A stretch of 46,337 nt of DNA from Methanosarcina sp. Ant1 (GTDB lineage Archaea; Halobacteriota; Methanosarcinia; Methanosarcinales; Methanosarcinaceae), in the NCBI GenBank assembly GCA_001714685.2, contig MDTP02000059.1, forward strand, positions 1-46,337, given 5' to 3'. The notes below the pieces were generated by a model. The model made no database searches. It saw only the letters and a list, made by a program, of their open reading frames with translations, and had not been told where the DNA came from. The position numbers and the translations under genes were made by a program. This document shows, piece by piece, positions 35,215 to 43,918 of this stretch. Each line of letters opens with the position of its first letter. Position 1 is the first letter of the stretch.

Positions 35215-36042
35215 ATGCAAGAAAACTCAGACTCTCAAGAAAAAAAGGAAACGAAGAAAACTCAAGGCAACTTCTTTGAAGCTCCAGGAGTCCTTAGATC
35301 TGATTTTAAGGGGGAATCTGGAATAAAACCAGAGGGAAAAATCGAAGAAAAAGAGACCAGTATAGATTCCGAATTCCAGAAAAGAAAAGAGCCGAAAGAA
35401 AGTGATTTCAAAGCTCCAGAGGAGCTTGAAACTGGCTATACAGAGAAATCAAGAGCAAAACCTGAGGAAACAATGGAAGGGAAAGAAGTCAAAGAAGAAG
35501 TCGCATTCCAGGAAAGAAAAGAACCGAAAGAAAGCGATTTCAAAGCATCAGGAGAACTTGAAACTAGCTATACAGAGAAATCATGGGCAAAACCTGAAGA
35601 AAAAACTGACGAAAAAACCGCTGGAAGAGCCGAAGAAGCCAGACAAGAGGCTGGGGAAGAAGCTAAAGAAAGAGAAGCTAAAGAAAGAGAAGCTAAAGAA
35701 AGAGAAGCTAAAGAAAGAGAAGCTAAAGAAAGAGAAGCTAAAGAAAGAGAAGCTAAAGAAAGAGAAGCTAAAGAAAGAGAAGCTAAAGAAAGAGAAGCTA
35801 GAGAAGAAAGACGCACTGTCTACACTATGGAGAAACGCCTGACCAAGAGCAAGACTGACCGTAAGCTCTTTGGGGTATGTGGCGGCCTAGGAGAGTACTT
35901 TGGGATCGATCCTACTCTAGTAAGGCTTGCTTTTGTACTCCTTGCCCTATTTAACGGAATAGGGCTGGTGCTATATATCATCTTAGCCGTAATTATTCCT
36001 TCAGAAAAGAATGTTGAGATGGTCCCCAGTTATCGGAAGTAA
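35215..36042 (+). CDS. PspC-domain protein with long repetitive charged N-terminus
   Basis: A 275-residue protein. Residues 1-about 150 contain about three degenerate units of 40-50 residues (core RKEPKESDFKAP, ELETGYTEKS, KPEE). About 45 residues of perfect EAKER pentapeptide repeats follow, and then a C-terminal PspC domain (about 205-270: TKSKTDRKLFGVCGGLGEYFGIDPTLVRLAFV plus a membrane helix GIGLVLYIILAVIIP). PspC proteins are stress-responsive membrane proteins; here the highly charged N-terminal rod probably lies in the cytoplasm. The PspC part could start separately at ATG 35827. It follows the broken arsR-permease locus and is monocistronic. Confidence 0.8.
   Translation: MQENSDSQEKKETKKTQGNFFEAPGVLRSDFKGESGIKPEGKIEEKETSIDSEFQKRKEPKESDFKAPEELETGYTEKSRAKPEETMEGKEVKEEVAFQERKEPKESDFKASGELETSYTEKSWAKPEEKTDEKTAGRAEEARQEAGEEAKEREAKEREAKEREAKEREAKEREAKEREAKEREAKEREAKEREAREERRTVYTMEKRLTKSKTDRKLFGVCGGLGEYFGIDPTLVRLAFVLLALFNGIGLVLYIILAVIIPSEKNVEMVPSYRK
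35662..35796. repeat. Nine perfect 15-bp tandem units coding for EAKER repeats
   Basis: The unit GCTAAAGAAAGAGAA begins at 35662 and repeats nine times without a mismatch, followed by one diverged unit at 35797. It lies inside the PspC gene and keeps the frame, encoding an alternating charge helix. DNA-level identity indicates recent expansion by slippage. Confidence 0.97.
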
Positions 36043-36461
36043 AGTCCTGAATAGCCGTAAAAGAAGCAGGACGGAAGACTGATCGAGGCCAGATGTAGAA
36101 CGTAATCATTACTATCTGGCTCTGTCTTTTACTCAGGCACTGGAAATAAACTATCAGGAGATTACACCGGGAGAATGCCAGAGAATTTACAGTCTTTTTG
36201 TTTCTCCGGGAAATTTTATTTTTCTATTTTTTCAGCCTTCGCCCTATTTCAAACTCTACTTTTGATTTCCTTTCGATTTTCCGCTTCTTTGAAATCAAAA
36301 ACGGTGCAGATTCCTTAAAAGCTGCAGCTATGTTAGAATCCGTTAATGCAAAGAACCCAATAAGCTAAAGAGTTGAGATTTTTAGGAAAAGAATAAAGCA
36401 CGTCAGAAAGAGAGTCAGAGAATTCACTGCGAACTAATTAAAAGTTAGCAAAAGGGATAAG
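36043..36461. other. Spacer with a terminator-like hairpin, between pspC and tRNA-Arg(UCU)
   Basis: At 36088-36120 an inverted repeat (GCCAGAT-G-TAG / CTATCTGGC) followed by TCTGTCTTTT could terminate the PspC transcript. The rest is AT-rich; no other feature is supported. Confidence 0.45.
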
Positions 36462-36536
36462 CGGGCTCGAAGGGATTTGAACCCCCGACGTCTGGGTTAG
36501 AAGCCCAGCGCTATATCCAGGCTAAGCCACGAGCCC
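36462..36536 (-). tRNA. tRNA-Arg (anticodon UCU)
   Basis: 75-nt cloverleaf on the minus strand: acceptor GGGCTCG / CGAGCCC, anticodon loop CTTCTAA with anticodon TCT between CTGGG and CCCAG, T loop TTCAAAT. No intron, no encoded CCA. With the CCU tRNA at 30646 the window holds both tRNAs for AGR arginine codons. Confidence 0.95.
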
Positions 36537-36890
36537 AATTTGCTTTTCCTATTGCGGAATACGAAATGCGCGTTTTAAGATAAAAGCTTTGTGCATGAAC
36601 ATGTTATTTGGAGCTGTAAAAAATGTTAAAATATTTATGTAGAAGCGGAATTGTAATATATATTCAGTATCTATCCGCGTATTCAGCATTTTAATTAAAA
36701 ATTTGCCAGTATGGAAACTTCCCCTAAAGATTTGAGTTCCTTTAAGAACCCTGAGTAGAGCTTACATACTGTCAATGAGTGAGAAAATTAAATGATCTGT
36801 TGAGGCTTGTAAGTTAAAGATTACTTAGATTGAAAATATCAAAACAGGTACACTATACAAGGTAGTGAAATTTCAGAGGATTGTTCGCAG
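36537..36890. other. Spacer with the ilvE promoter
   Basis: AT-rich spacer between the divergent tRNA-Arg(UCU) and ilvE genes; TATA-like sequence near 36657-36662. No gene is seen. Confidence 0.4.
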
Positions 36891-37769
36891 ATGAGTGAGT
36901 TGCTAATTTACTTGGATGGGAAATTTGTTCCCAAAGCCGAAGCCAAGGTTTCGGTCTATGACCACGGTTTCCTCTATGGTGACGGTGTTTTTGAAGGTAT
37001 AAGGGCATACAACGGGCGTGTCTTTAAGTTAAAGGAGCATGTTGACAGACTTTACGACTCAGCAAAGGCAATTGCAATGGATATCCCCTTTACAAAGGAT
37101 GAGATGACCGAGATAATCCTTGAAACCCTGAGGAAAAACAATCTCATAGATGCATACATCCGCCCAATCGTTTCAAGGGGAATCGGAGATCTCGGGCTTG
37201 ATCCCCGCAAGTGCGAAAAGCCCACTGTGGTTGTTATAGCTCAGGGCTGGGGAGCCATGTACGGTGACCTCTATGAAGTCGGGCTCACAGGAGTCAGCGT
37301 CTGTATCCGAAGAAATGCGCCTGATGCTTTATCCCCGAATATCAAATCTCTTAACTATCTGAACAATATCCTGGCAAAGATCGAAGCCAACGAGAAAGGA
37401 GGAGACGAAGCCATCTTCCTGGACCATAACGGCTTTGTGTGCGAAGGCTCAGGAGACAACATTTTTATTGTCAAGAACGAAAAGGTCTATACACCCTTTA
37501 CAATCAGTAATTTAAAAGGGATCACCAGAGCCACAGCTATCGAACTTCTGGACGAAATGGGATACAAAACCATCGAAGCAAATCTCGGCCTGTTTGATCT
37601 TTACACAGCAGATGAAATATTTGTTACCGGCACGGCAGCCGAATCTGCTCCCCTGACCAAACTTGATGGAAGACTAATAGGCACAGGCAAACCCGGGCCT
37701 CTAACAATGAGGATGGTTGAGGCCTTTGAAAAAATAACCCAGAGTACGGGCACACCAATTTATAAATAA
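36891..37769 (+). CDS. ilvE: Branched-chain amino acid aminotransferase
   Basis: PLP enzyme of fold type IV that makes valine, leucine and isoleucine from their keto acids with glutamate as amino donor, so it draws on the glutamate synthase product. The 292-residue protein has [18 protein letters not shown] at the start, the catalytic Lys152 in [10 protein letters not shown] and the phosphate-binding GITRAT with [25 protein letters not shown] precedes the ATG at 36891. D-amino acid aminotransferase is the nearest alternative, but length and motifs fit IlvE. Confidence 0.92.
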   Translation: MSELLIYLDGKFVPKAEAKVSVYDHGFLYGDGVFEGIRAYNGRVFKLKEHVDRLYDSAKAIAMDIPFTKDEMTEIILETLRKNNLIDAYIRPIVSRGIGDLGLDPRKCEKPTVVVIAQGWGAMYGDLYEVGLTGVSVCIRRNAPDALSPNIKSLNYLNNILAKIEANEKGGDEAIFLDHNGFVCEGSGDNIFIVKNEKVYTPFTISNLKGITRATAIELLDEMGYKTIEANLGLFDLYTADEIFVTGTAAESAPLTKLDGRLIGTGKPGPLTMRMVEAFEKITQSTGTPIYK

Positions 37770-37862
37770 AAGGGCAGGTCCTGAAGAATAAAAGGAAATA
37801 AATCGAGCAGGACTTCCCCCTGCTTCTTTTTTGGTTAATATCTTTTGAATGAGCTTTTCATA

Positions 37863-37946
37863 ATAATCTTGCTTTCTATGGTTCCACGCAATAATCTTGC
37901 TTTCTATGGTTCCACGCAATAATCTTGCTTTCTATGGTTCCACGCA
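37863..37946. repeat. Three perfect tandem copies of a 28-bp unit
   Basis: The unit ATAATCTTGCTTTCTATGGT... (28 bp, ending TTCCACGCA) starts at 37863, 37891 and 37919 with no mismatch. It lies in the spacer after ilvE. The remaining spacer (37770-38127) shows no gene. Confidence 0.95.
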
Positions 37947-38127
37947 AAATTATCTCTTGCATGCTTGTCCAAGTCACCTATAACGGCTCTTCTCTGAGCT
38001 GAAACTCCTTACCCTAACTGTCACGAATACTTTCCGTCAAAGGAAAAATAGGTATAATACAGGGCGGGAAATGCTATTAAAGTAAAAAATCCATCTGGAA
38101 GCCCGGTAGAATTAAGGTTCGGTTCTT

Positions 38128-40056
38128 ATGAAGCGCAAAGAATTTCGGAAACTTGTCTCTGTAGATAAGGCACGGGAAATAATAAACAGCCTGCAGGTTC
38201 TTCCCGGAAAGGAAAGCTCGGCTCTTGAAAACGCCCACGGCAAAATCCTTGCAGAGGACGTCGTTGCCGATATTAATGTCCCCCCCTTTCCAAGAGCTGT
38301 AATGGATGGCTATGCAGTCAGGGCAGAAGATACGTACGCATGCAATGAGACCGAGCCTGTAAGACTCAAGGTGCTCGGGAATCTTCCAGCAGGTTCGGGT
38401 GCAAAATTCAAGGTTTCGGCAGGGGAAGCTGTGGAAATCGCAACTGGAGCACCTATCCCTAAAGGAGCTGATTCTGTGGTTATGGTCGAATACAGCTCGG
38501 AGGAAGACGGAAACGCGCTTATCTTCAGACCTGTAACTATAGGAGAAAACATCATGAAAGCAGGTTCTGACATCCTGAAAGGAGAACGTGTACTCAGGAT
38601 GGGAAAGAAACTCGGAACCAGGGAAATTGGAGTTCTCGCTTCGGTAGGGAAAAAAGAGATACCCATCCGCAGGCTGCAGGTAGGGATAATCTCAACAGGA
38701 GACGAACTCGTCATTCCAGGAGAAAAGCTGGCTGCAGGACAGGTATATGACGCCAATTCTTATACACTGTATGCCGGGATAAAGGAATTCGGGGCATTCC
38801 CCTTGCTTTACGGGATTGTAAAGGACAATGAAACTGTCATGAGAAATGCACTTGAGACCGCGGTTTCGGAATGTGCTCTGATCCTGACGTCTGGTAGCAC
38901 GTCATCAGGAGCTGGGGATGTGATGTATCAGCTAATAGATGAGATGGGAGAAACCCTCGCCCACGGAATTAATATCAAACCTGGAAAACCGGTGGTCATT
39001 GGCGTAATAAAAGGAATCCCAATTATAGGGTTACCTGGAAATCCAACATCCGCGTTAATGATTTTTAACGAGTTCGTAGCTCCACTTATAAAGAAAAACC
39101 TTGGAGCGGATAAAGGACTCAAAAAAGTAGAAAAAGGAATTATGGGCACCGACCTCCGTTCAGAAGGAAGACAGCAGCTCCTTCCCGTAGGCCTTATCCG
39201 GGGACGGGTGTATCCTGCAGACAGAGGCTCAGGTGCAATAACATCCCTTTCCGGGGCAGATGGATTTATCGAGATTCCTTCCAGTATCGAATTTATCGAA
39301 GCAGGGACGCCAGTAGAAGTGACCCTTTTCGGAGACGTTGAAAAGCCTGATCTCCTGATAGCAGGCGGCTTCTGCCCGGGTATTGACTTGCTTGAAGACC
39401 TGAGCAAACTCCGATTCAGAACCCTCTACACTGGCTCAAGCGGGGGTTTCAGTGCAATTGCCTCAAATACAGCAGATATTGCAGGCGTGAATATGCCTTC
39501 CGGATACTCCGAAGGACAGACAGGCATCCGGTACAATATCCCGACAATCAAGAGCATGGGGCTTTTAGATGTTGTACTTGTCAAAGGGTACAGAAGAGAA
39601 ATAGGGCTTATTGTTAGGCAGGATAGCACAATCTCAGGACTTTCAGACCTGCCCGGAAAACGCCTGATCAACCGGAACCTGGGCTCAGGCACAAGAGCTC
39701 TTCTTGAGCTGAAAATTGCAGAGCTCGCAGCTAAAAAAGGAATTAGCAAAAAGGAATTTACTGATTCGGTACCTGGTTATTCCTCTGGATCGAAATCGGA
39801 GGTTGCGATCTGTGAGGCTGTTATCTCAGGAAGGGCCGACGCAGGAGTAGGAATAAGAAACTGTTCCGAGAAGAACAGCCTGAAGTTCATAAAATTTGCA
39901 GAAGAAGAGTATGATTTTCTGATGAGAAATGAGGTACTGGACACTCATGAGGCAAGGAGATTTCTGGAAATCCTGAACTCCAAAGAATTCGCTTCAAAGC
40001 TTCCTAGAGGGCTGCAGGTGTATGAGAGAACAGGAGAAATAATCCCCATTGAATAA
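38128..40056 (+). CDS. moeA: MoeA molybdopterin molybdenumtransferase fused to a periplasmic-binding-protein-like domain
   Basis: Inserts molybdate or tungstate into adenylated molybdopterin; the cofactor is needed for formylmethanofuran dehydrogenase in methanogens. Residues 1-about 400 are MoeA (MDGYAVRAED, TGAPIPKGADSVVMVE, STGDEL near 190, LTSGSTSSGAGDVMYQ, PGNPTSALMIFNEF). Residues about 410-642 form a LysR-substrate-binding/PBP-like domain (LLIAGGFCPGIDLLEDL, SSGGFSAIASNTADIAGV, NLGSGTRALLEL). This is a recurring fusion in archaea and anaerobes; the second domain may sense molybdate or tungstate or a pterin. The ATG at 38128 follows AAGGTT. Its transcript is monocistronic. Confidence 0.93.
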   Translation: MKRKEFRKLVSVDKAREIINSLQVLPGKESSALENAHGKILAEDVVADINVPPFPRAVMDGYAVRAEDTYACNETEPVRLKVLGNLPAGSGAKFKVSAGEAVEIATGAPIPKGADSVVMVEYSSEEDGNALIFRPVTIGENIMKAGSDILKGERVLRMGKKLGTREIGVLASVGKKEIPIRRLQVGIISTGDELVIPGEKLAAGQVYDANSYTLYAGIKEFGAFPLLYGIVKDNETVMRNALETAVSECALILTSGSTSSGAGDVMYQLIDEMGETLAHGINIKPGKPVVIGVIKGIPIIGLPGNPTSALMIFNEFVAPLIKKNLGADKGLKKVEKGIMGTDLRSEGRQQLLPVGLIRGRVYPADRGSGAITSLSGADGFIEIPSSIEFIEAGTPVEVTLFGDVEKPDLLIAGGFCPGIDLLEDLSKLRFRTLYTGSSGGFSAIASNTADIAGVNMPSGYSEGQTGIRYNIPTIKSMGLLDVVLVKGYRREIGLIVRQDSTISGLSDLPGKRLINRNLGSGTRALLELKIAELAAKKGISKKEFTDSVPGYSSGSKSEVAICEAVISGRADAGVGIRNCSEKNSLKFIKFAEEEYDFLMRNEVLDTHEARRFLEILNSKEFASKLPRGLQVYERTGEIIPIE

Positions 40057-40459
40057 TTTTTTATTTATTAGGACTTACTCACTTGAGCATCAAAATCAAG
40101 TACAATAGATATTGCTGTCTAGATTTATTTTATAGACGGCTCAAAGTTTCAAGTTACTAATTTCTCAGTTCAACTGTGTAATTTCCATTTAAATTTGCCA
40201 GGACCATCCCTCAATAAGCTTTAAATATTATTATACATAGTAAGAAATACAATTAAACCGGAATACTCTTACCATTTCCGGACCAGTAAATAAAATCATT
40301 CCATAAGTATATATATTGCATTCAACTATTCAGGATAAAACATCCAGATAAAGGATCTGTTTTTTATCAAAAAAGGTTTGCAGAGATCGTTTGGATGCGG
40401 TTTCTTTTTTCAAGTAATATGAAAATCATTTCTTCAGTCCCGAAGTCGGCAGGTTCTAG
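40057..40459. other. Spacer before the DRG GTPase
   Basis: AT-rich; a TATA-like ATATATATTG near 40308-40318 probably serves the DRG GTPase gene. No other feature is seen. Confidence 0.45.
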
Positions 40460-41554
40460 ATGAGCAGTATACAGGAGCAAATACAGGAAGTCGAAGACGA
40501 AATACGAAAGACCCAGTACAACAAGGCAACTTCCCATCACATAGGCAGGCTGAAAGCCAAGATAGCTCGCCTTCGGGATGATGTGGAAAAAAAAGCCTCG
40601 GCAAAAAGCGGAGGGGATGGGTATTCGGTCAGAAAATCGGGAGACGGAACTGTAACCCTTGTTGGTTTTCCATCAGTAGGGAAATCCACGCTTCTGAACA
40701 AACTCACAGATGCAAAGTCAGAAGTGGGAGCATATGATTTTACCACCCTTACAGTTGTACCAGGAGTGCTTGAGCACAAAGGTGCAACAATCCAGTTCCT
40801 AGACGTACCAGGGCTTGTGAAAGGTGCGTCTTCAGGGCGCGGGCGCGGAAAAGAAGTTATTTCAGTTATCCGGAACTCGGACATGGTTATATTTTTGCTT
40901 GATGTATTCCAGCCCAAGCATTACGAAGTACTTATGGATGAACTTAATCAGGCAGGGATCCGGGTTGACGAAGAGCCCCCTGATGTGGTCATCAAGAAAA
41001 AAGACAGAGGCGGGGTAGAGATCAACTCGACCATCGAGATTGATCTGGACGAGGAAACTATCAAAGCTGTACTGGATGAGTACAAGATTCATAATGCCAG
41101 CGTACTTATTAGAGAAAATATCACAGTTGACCAGCTTATTGATATTGTGCTGAACAACCGGAGTTATGTCAGATCCCTTATAGTTATTAACAAGGTTGAC
41201 CTTGGCTACCCCCAGTTAATTGAAGAATGCAGAAAAATATACCCAAACTCAATCTTCATTTCAGCCCACAAAGGTATCAACATTGAAACCCTCAAGGACT
41301 CCATTTACGACCGTCTGGGATTTATCAGGGTCTACTTAAAACCGCAGGGCGAGCCCGCAGATATGGAAGATCCCCTGATAGTTATGAGCGGGACCAATAT
41401 AGGCCAGATATGTGACCGCCTGCACCGAGATTTCCGCAGGAAGTTCCGATATGCTCAGGTATGGGGTACGTCAGCAAAGCATCCTGGGCAGCGAGTAGGC
41501 CTCGATCACAGAATGCAGGATGAAGATATCCTTACAGTCATCATTCAGAAGTAA
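40460..41554 (+). CDS. DRG-family (Obg-like) GTPase
   Basis: A 364-residue translation-associated GTPase conserved in archaea and eukaryotes. It has an N-terminal helical part (1-about 60), a G domain with G1 GFPSVGKST (69-77), DVPGLVKGASSGRGRGKEV and NKVD motifs, and an inserted S5D2L-like helical region near 170-230. A C-terminal TGS domain (about 285-364, starting near LGFIRVYLKPQGEP) follows. These are the features of DRG (Rbg) proteins, which bind RNA and ribosomes. AGGT precedes the ATG at 40460. The gene is convergent with the methyltransferase/ATP-grasp gene, with 62 bases between stops. Confidence 0.93.
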   Translation: MSSIQEQIQEVEDEIRKTQYNKATSHHIGRLKAKIARLRDDVEKKASAKSGGDGYSVRKSGDGTVTLVGFPSVGKSTLLNKLTDAKSEVGAYDFTTLTVVPGVLEHKGATIQFLDVPGLVKGASSGRGRGKEVISVIRNSDMVIFLLDVFQPKHYEVLMDELNQAGIRVDEEPPDVVIKKKDRGGVEINSTIEIDLDEETIKAVLDEYKIHNASVLIRENITVDQLIDIVLNNRSYVRSLIVINKVDLGYPQLIEECRKIYPNSIFISAHKGINIETLKDSIYDRLGFIRVYLKPQGEPADMEDPLIVMSGTNIGQICDRLHRDFRRKFRYAQVWGTSAKHPGQRVGLDHRMQDEDILTVIIQK

Positions 41555-41616
41555 AGAAAACCTGGGAAGCGAAAAGGAAAGACAAGAAACTTTCGCATCC
41601 CGCACTTTTTTTGAAA

Positions 41617-43728
41617 TTATACGCTCTCAAAGGCCTGTACTGTTTCGGAAGTATCTGAGAAAACACTCCTTTCACTGTCATCTTCGGAATCCATAGAGCT
41701 ACTAGCCTCAACTTCCTCCTCAAATTCGACAGCAAATTCAGCCGGACTTTTTCTGTGAGCACTTTCTGGTATTCCATAAGGAGTCTCGATTTTTCCTGCA
41801 GCTCCGAGACCATATCTTTCCTTTGCAGCTTCGAGAATGGCTTCAAGCATTCCGGGATAGGAAATATCGGCATAAGCTGCCATTTTTGCCAGATGCCCAT
41901 CCCAGCACCACCCAGGATTGGGATTTACTTCAAGTAGCCTGGGTCTGCCTTTGGCGTCAAGCCTCCAGTCAAAACGGGCATAGTCCCGACATCCCAGCCT
42001 GCTGAAGAGAGCGAGACTGGACTGCACAATTTCGTTTCTGGTCTTTTCCGGGAGATCGGCAGGCACGGATTTGACTTTCCAGTATGGAGAGTCCGGAAGC
42101 CACTTAGCCTCATATCCACAGATTCTTGGGAGATCTTCCGGAACTGCAGAGTAGTCCTCTTCAATAATAGGCAACACAGTACATGCAGGAGGGTTCCCAA
42201 TGATGCCAACACTGATATCTTTTCCCGGAAGGAACTCTTCCAGCAGGAAAGGCTTATCAGATCCTATTATTTCCCGCGTTTCCGCCATAATTTCGAGAAG
42301 TTCCTCCAGGCTGTGGGCAATGCTTTTCTGTGTGATTCCAAAACTCGAGTCCCCGGAGTTAGGTTTTACGAGCAAGGGAAAATGAAGAGGAAGTTTTGAA
42401 AGATCGGGATCCCCAATGACAAGTGTCCCCCTTGCAACAGGAATTCTCATCTCCCTTGCAACTCCCCTTACAATGGACTTATCATAACAGAAGGCAAGGC
42501 ATTGAGGACCTCCTCCTGTATATGGGATATTTAATTGTTCAAGCAGAGCCGGAACATGAAGCTCTTTCGTAGGGTCATTGCAAAAACCTTCATCACATAG
42601 GTTAAATACAAGGTCAATTTTTCCTGCCTTTTTCTTAAGATCGTCAAGCAGGGTTTCATGCCTGTCAAAGAAAGTGAATTTCATGAAAGGAACCTCTGCA
42701 AGAGCTTTTTTCATTAACTCAAGGGTATTGAAATCATCATCATCAAATACACAGGCAGGCTTGACTTCATCTTTTTTTCTCGGATCCCCCAGCAAAACTG
42801 CGATGTTCAGGGGTTTTTTACTCTCAGATGTCTGAAGAGGAGAAAGCCAGGCTTTCTCAACAGAAGCAGAAAGCAGGATTCTCTGTTCCATCATACCTGC
42901 ATCCTGAGTGCCTGCGGATACCGAGCTGAAGGTTGTGTGAAAAGTGGGACTGCTAAACCCTGACGCAGTAAGCAGTTCAAAGAGGCTTTCCTTGTTGTAT
43001 AACCTCTCAGCATAAAACTGATCTGCAATTATCCCTTTGTCGATGCGGCTTATAACTTCTCTGCAGATTAGCCGGTCACCATCTGCGGAAAGAGCCCTCT
43101 CTCTGCAGACAAAGTACCTTCTGTCCAGCCATTCCCATGATCGGGGCTGGAAATTCTTTTTAATATGATCTCCGTCTGAAGTATCAATAAAAACCCTACC
43201 TTCTGGCTTCAGTACTCTGAAGATTTCTTCGAGGACTTTTCTATCATGAAAAGTAGAATCAAAATAACCAAAGCTATTACCAAGTATAGTGACCACATCA
43301 AAAGTGTCAGAAGGATAGGGCAGCTTTCTTGCATCCCCTTCTCTGAACCTGACCTGCAGGTTTTCCTTCTGAGCTCTTGTTCTAGCTTTTCTTATTAGGT
43401 ACTGTGACCTATCATACCCCTCGACATTTGAGAACCCCCTTCTTGCCAGCTCAAGTACATGCCTGCCCTGTCCGCAACAAAGATCAAGGACTTTTTCTTC
43501 AGGAGCTAGCCCCAAGATGGAGACAATGAGATCGACCTCTTTCCTAGTAATCTCCATATCATCCAGAAGATCGGCATCGGTCTTAAGATAAAGGGAGTTA
43601 AAAAGAGTCTGCCACCAGTCGGACCGGACATGAACTTCAAGATCCTCAACAGGTCCGAGAGTTTTGCCCTGTACGGTACATTTAGCGCGTTTACGCCTGG
43701 TATTTGCATCTGTATTATTCTGGGTCAT
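41617..43728 (-). CDS. Fusion of a class I SAM methyltransferase and a D-Ala-D-Ala-ligase-like ATP-grasp enzyme
   Basis: 703 residues. The N-terminal half (about 60-290) is a Rossmann methyltransferase: VLDLCCGQGRHV (80-91) is the SAM motif, with DVVTILGNSFGYFD and LKPEGRVFID later. The C-terminal half (about 305-645) is an ATP-grasp ligase: LNIAVLLGD, PYTGGGPQCLAFCYDKSI, FPLLVKPNSGDSSFG, FLLEEFLPGKDISVGIIG and the metal-site RLLEVNPNPGWCWDGH. It ends in a 50-residue acidic tail. Ligases of this fold join a carboxylate to an amine. Methanosarcina has no murein, so the product is unlikely to be D-Ala-D-Ala. A peptide-like product that is methylated and ligated is an inference from the two activities. 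Confidence 0.85.
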   Translation of the reverse strand: MTQNNTDANTRRKRAKCTVQGKTLGPVEDLEVHVRSDWWQTLFNSLYLKTDADLLDDMEITRKEVDLIVSILGLAPEEKVLDLCCGQGRHVLELARRGFSNVEGYDRSQYLIRKARTRAQKENLQVRFREGDARKLPYPSDTFDVVTILGNSFGYFDSTFHDRKVLEEIFRVLKPEGRVFIDTSDGDHIKKNFQPRSWEWLDRRYFVCRERALSADGDRLICREVISRIDKGIIADQFYAERLYNKESLFELLTASGFSSPTFHTTFSSVSAGTQDAGMMEQRILLSASVEKAWLSPLQTSESKKPLNIAVLLGDPRKKDEVKPACVFDDDDFNTLELMKKALAEVPFMKFTFFDRHETLLDDLKKKAGKIDLVFNLCDEGFCNDPTKELHVPALLEQLNIPYTGGGPQCLAFCYDKSIVRGVAREMRIPVARGTLVIGDPDLSKLPLHFPLLVKPNSGDSSFGITQKSIAHSLEELLEIMAETREIIGSDKPFLLEEFLPGKDISVGIIGNPPACTVLPIIEEDYSAVPEDLPRICGYEAKWLPDSPYWKVKSVPADLPEKTRNEIVQSSLALFSRLGCRDYARFDWRLDAKGRPRLLEVNPNPGWCWDGHLAKMAAYADISYPGMLEAILEAAKERYGLGAAGKIETPYGIPESAHRKSPAEFAVEFEEEVEASSSMDSEDDSERSVFSDTSETVQAFESV

Positions 43729-43918
43729 GATCTTATATCTTCCAGAAAAAAGTTTATGTGCTTAGAGTATATCAAGTTTATTGGAGGGTTGTGGCCCTTT
43801 ATATATACCTTGAAGAAAGAAGGCAGATATATAGAAGAATTAATAGCGTTTTTAAGCCTGTTTTAAGCCAAAAATGGGGTCTTATTTTTATTCAGGGAGA
43901 ATTTATTGCTTTTAAGGT

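Noticed and set aside
35402-35842. Lysine-rich frame overlapping the PspC gene
   Set aside because: It is the +1 shadow of the EAKER repeats; the PspC frame is supported by a recognisable domain.
37863-37946. CRISPR array
   Set aside because: The 28-bp units are directly adjacent with no spacers, and no cas genes are nearby.
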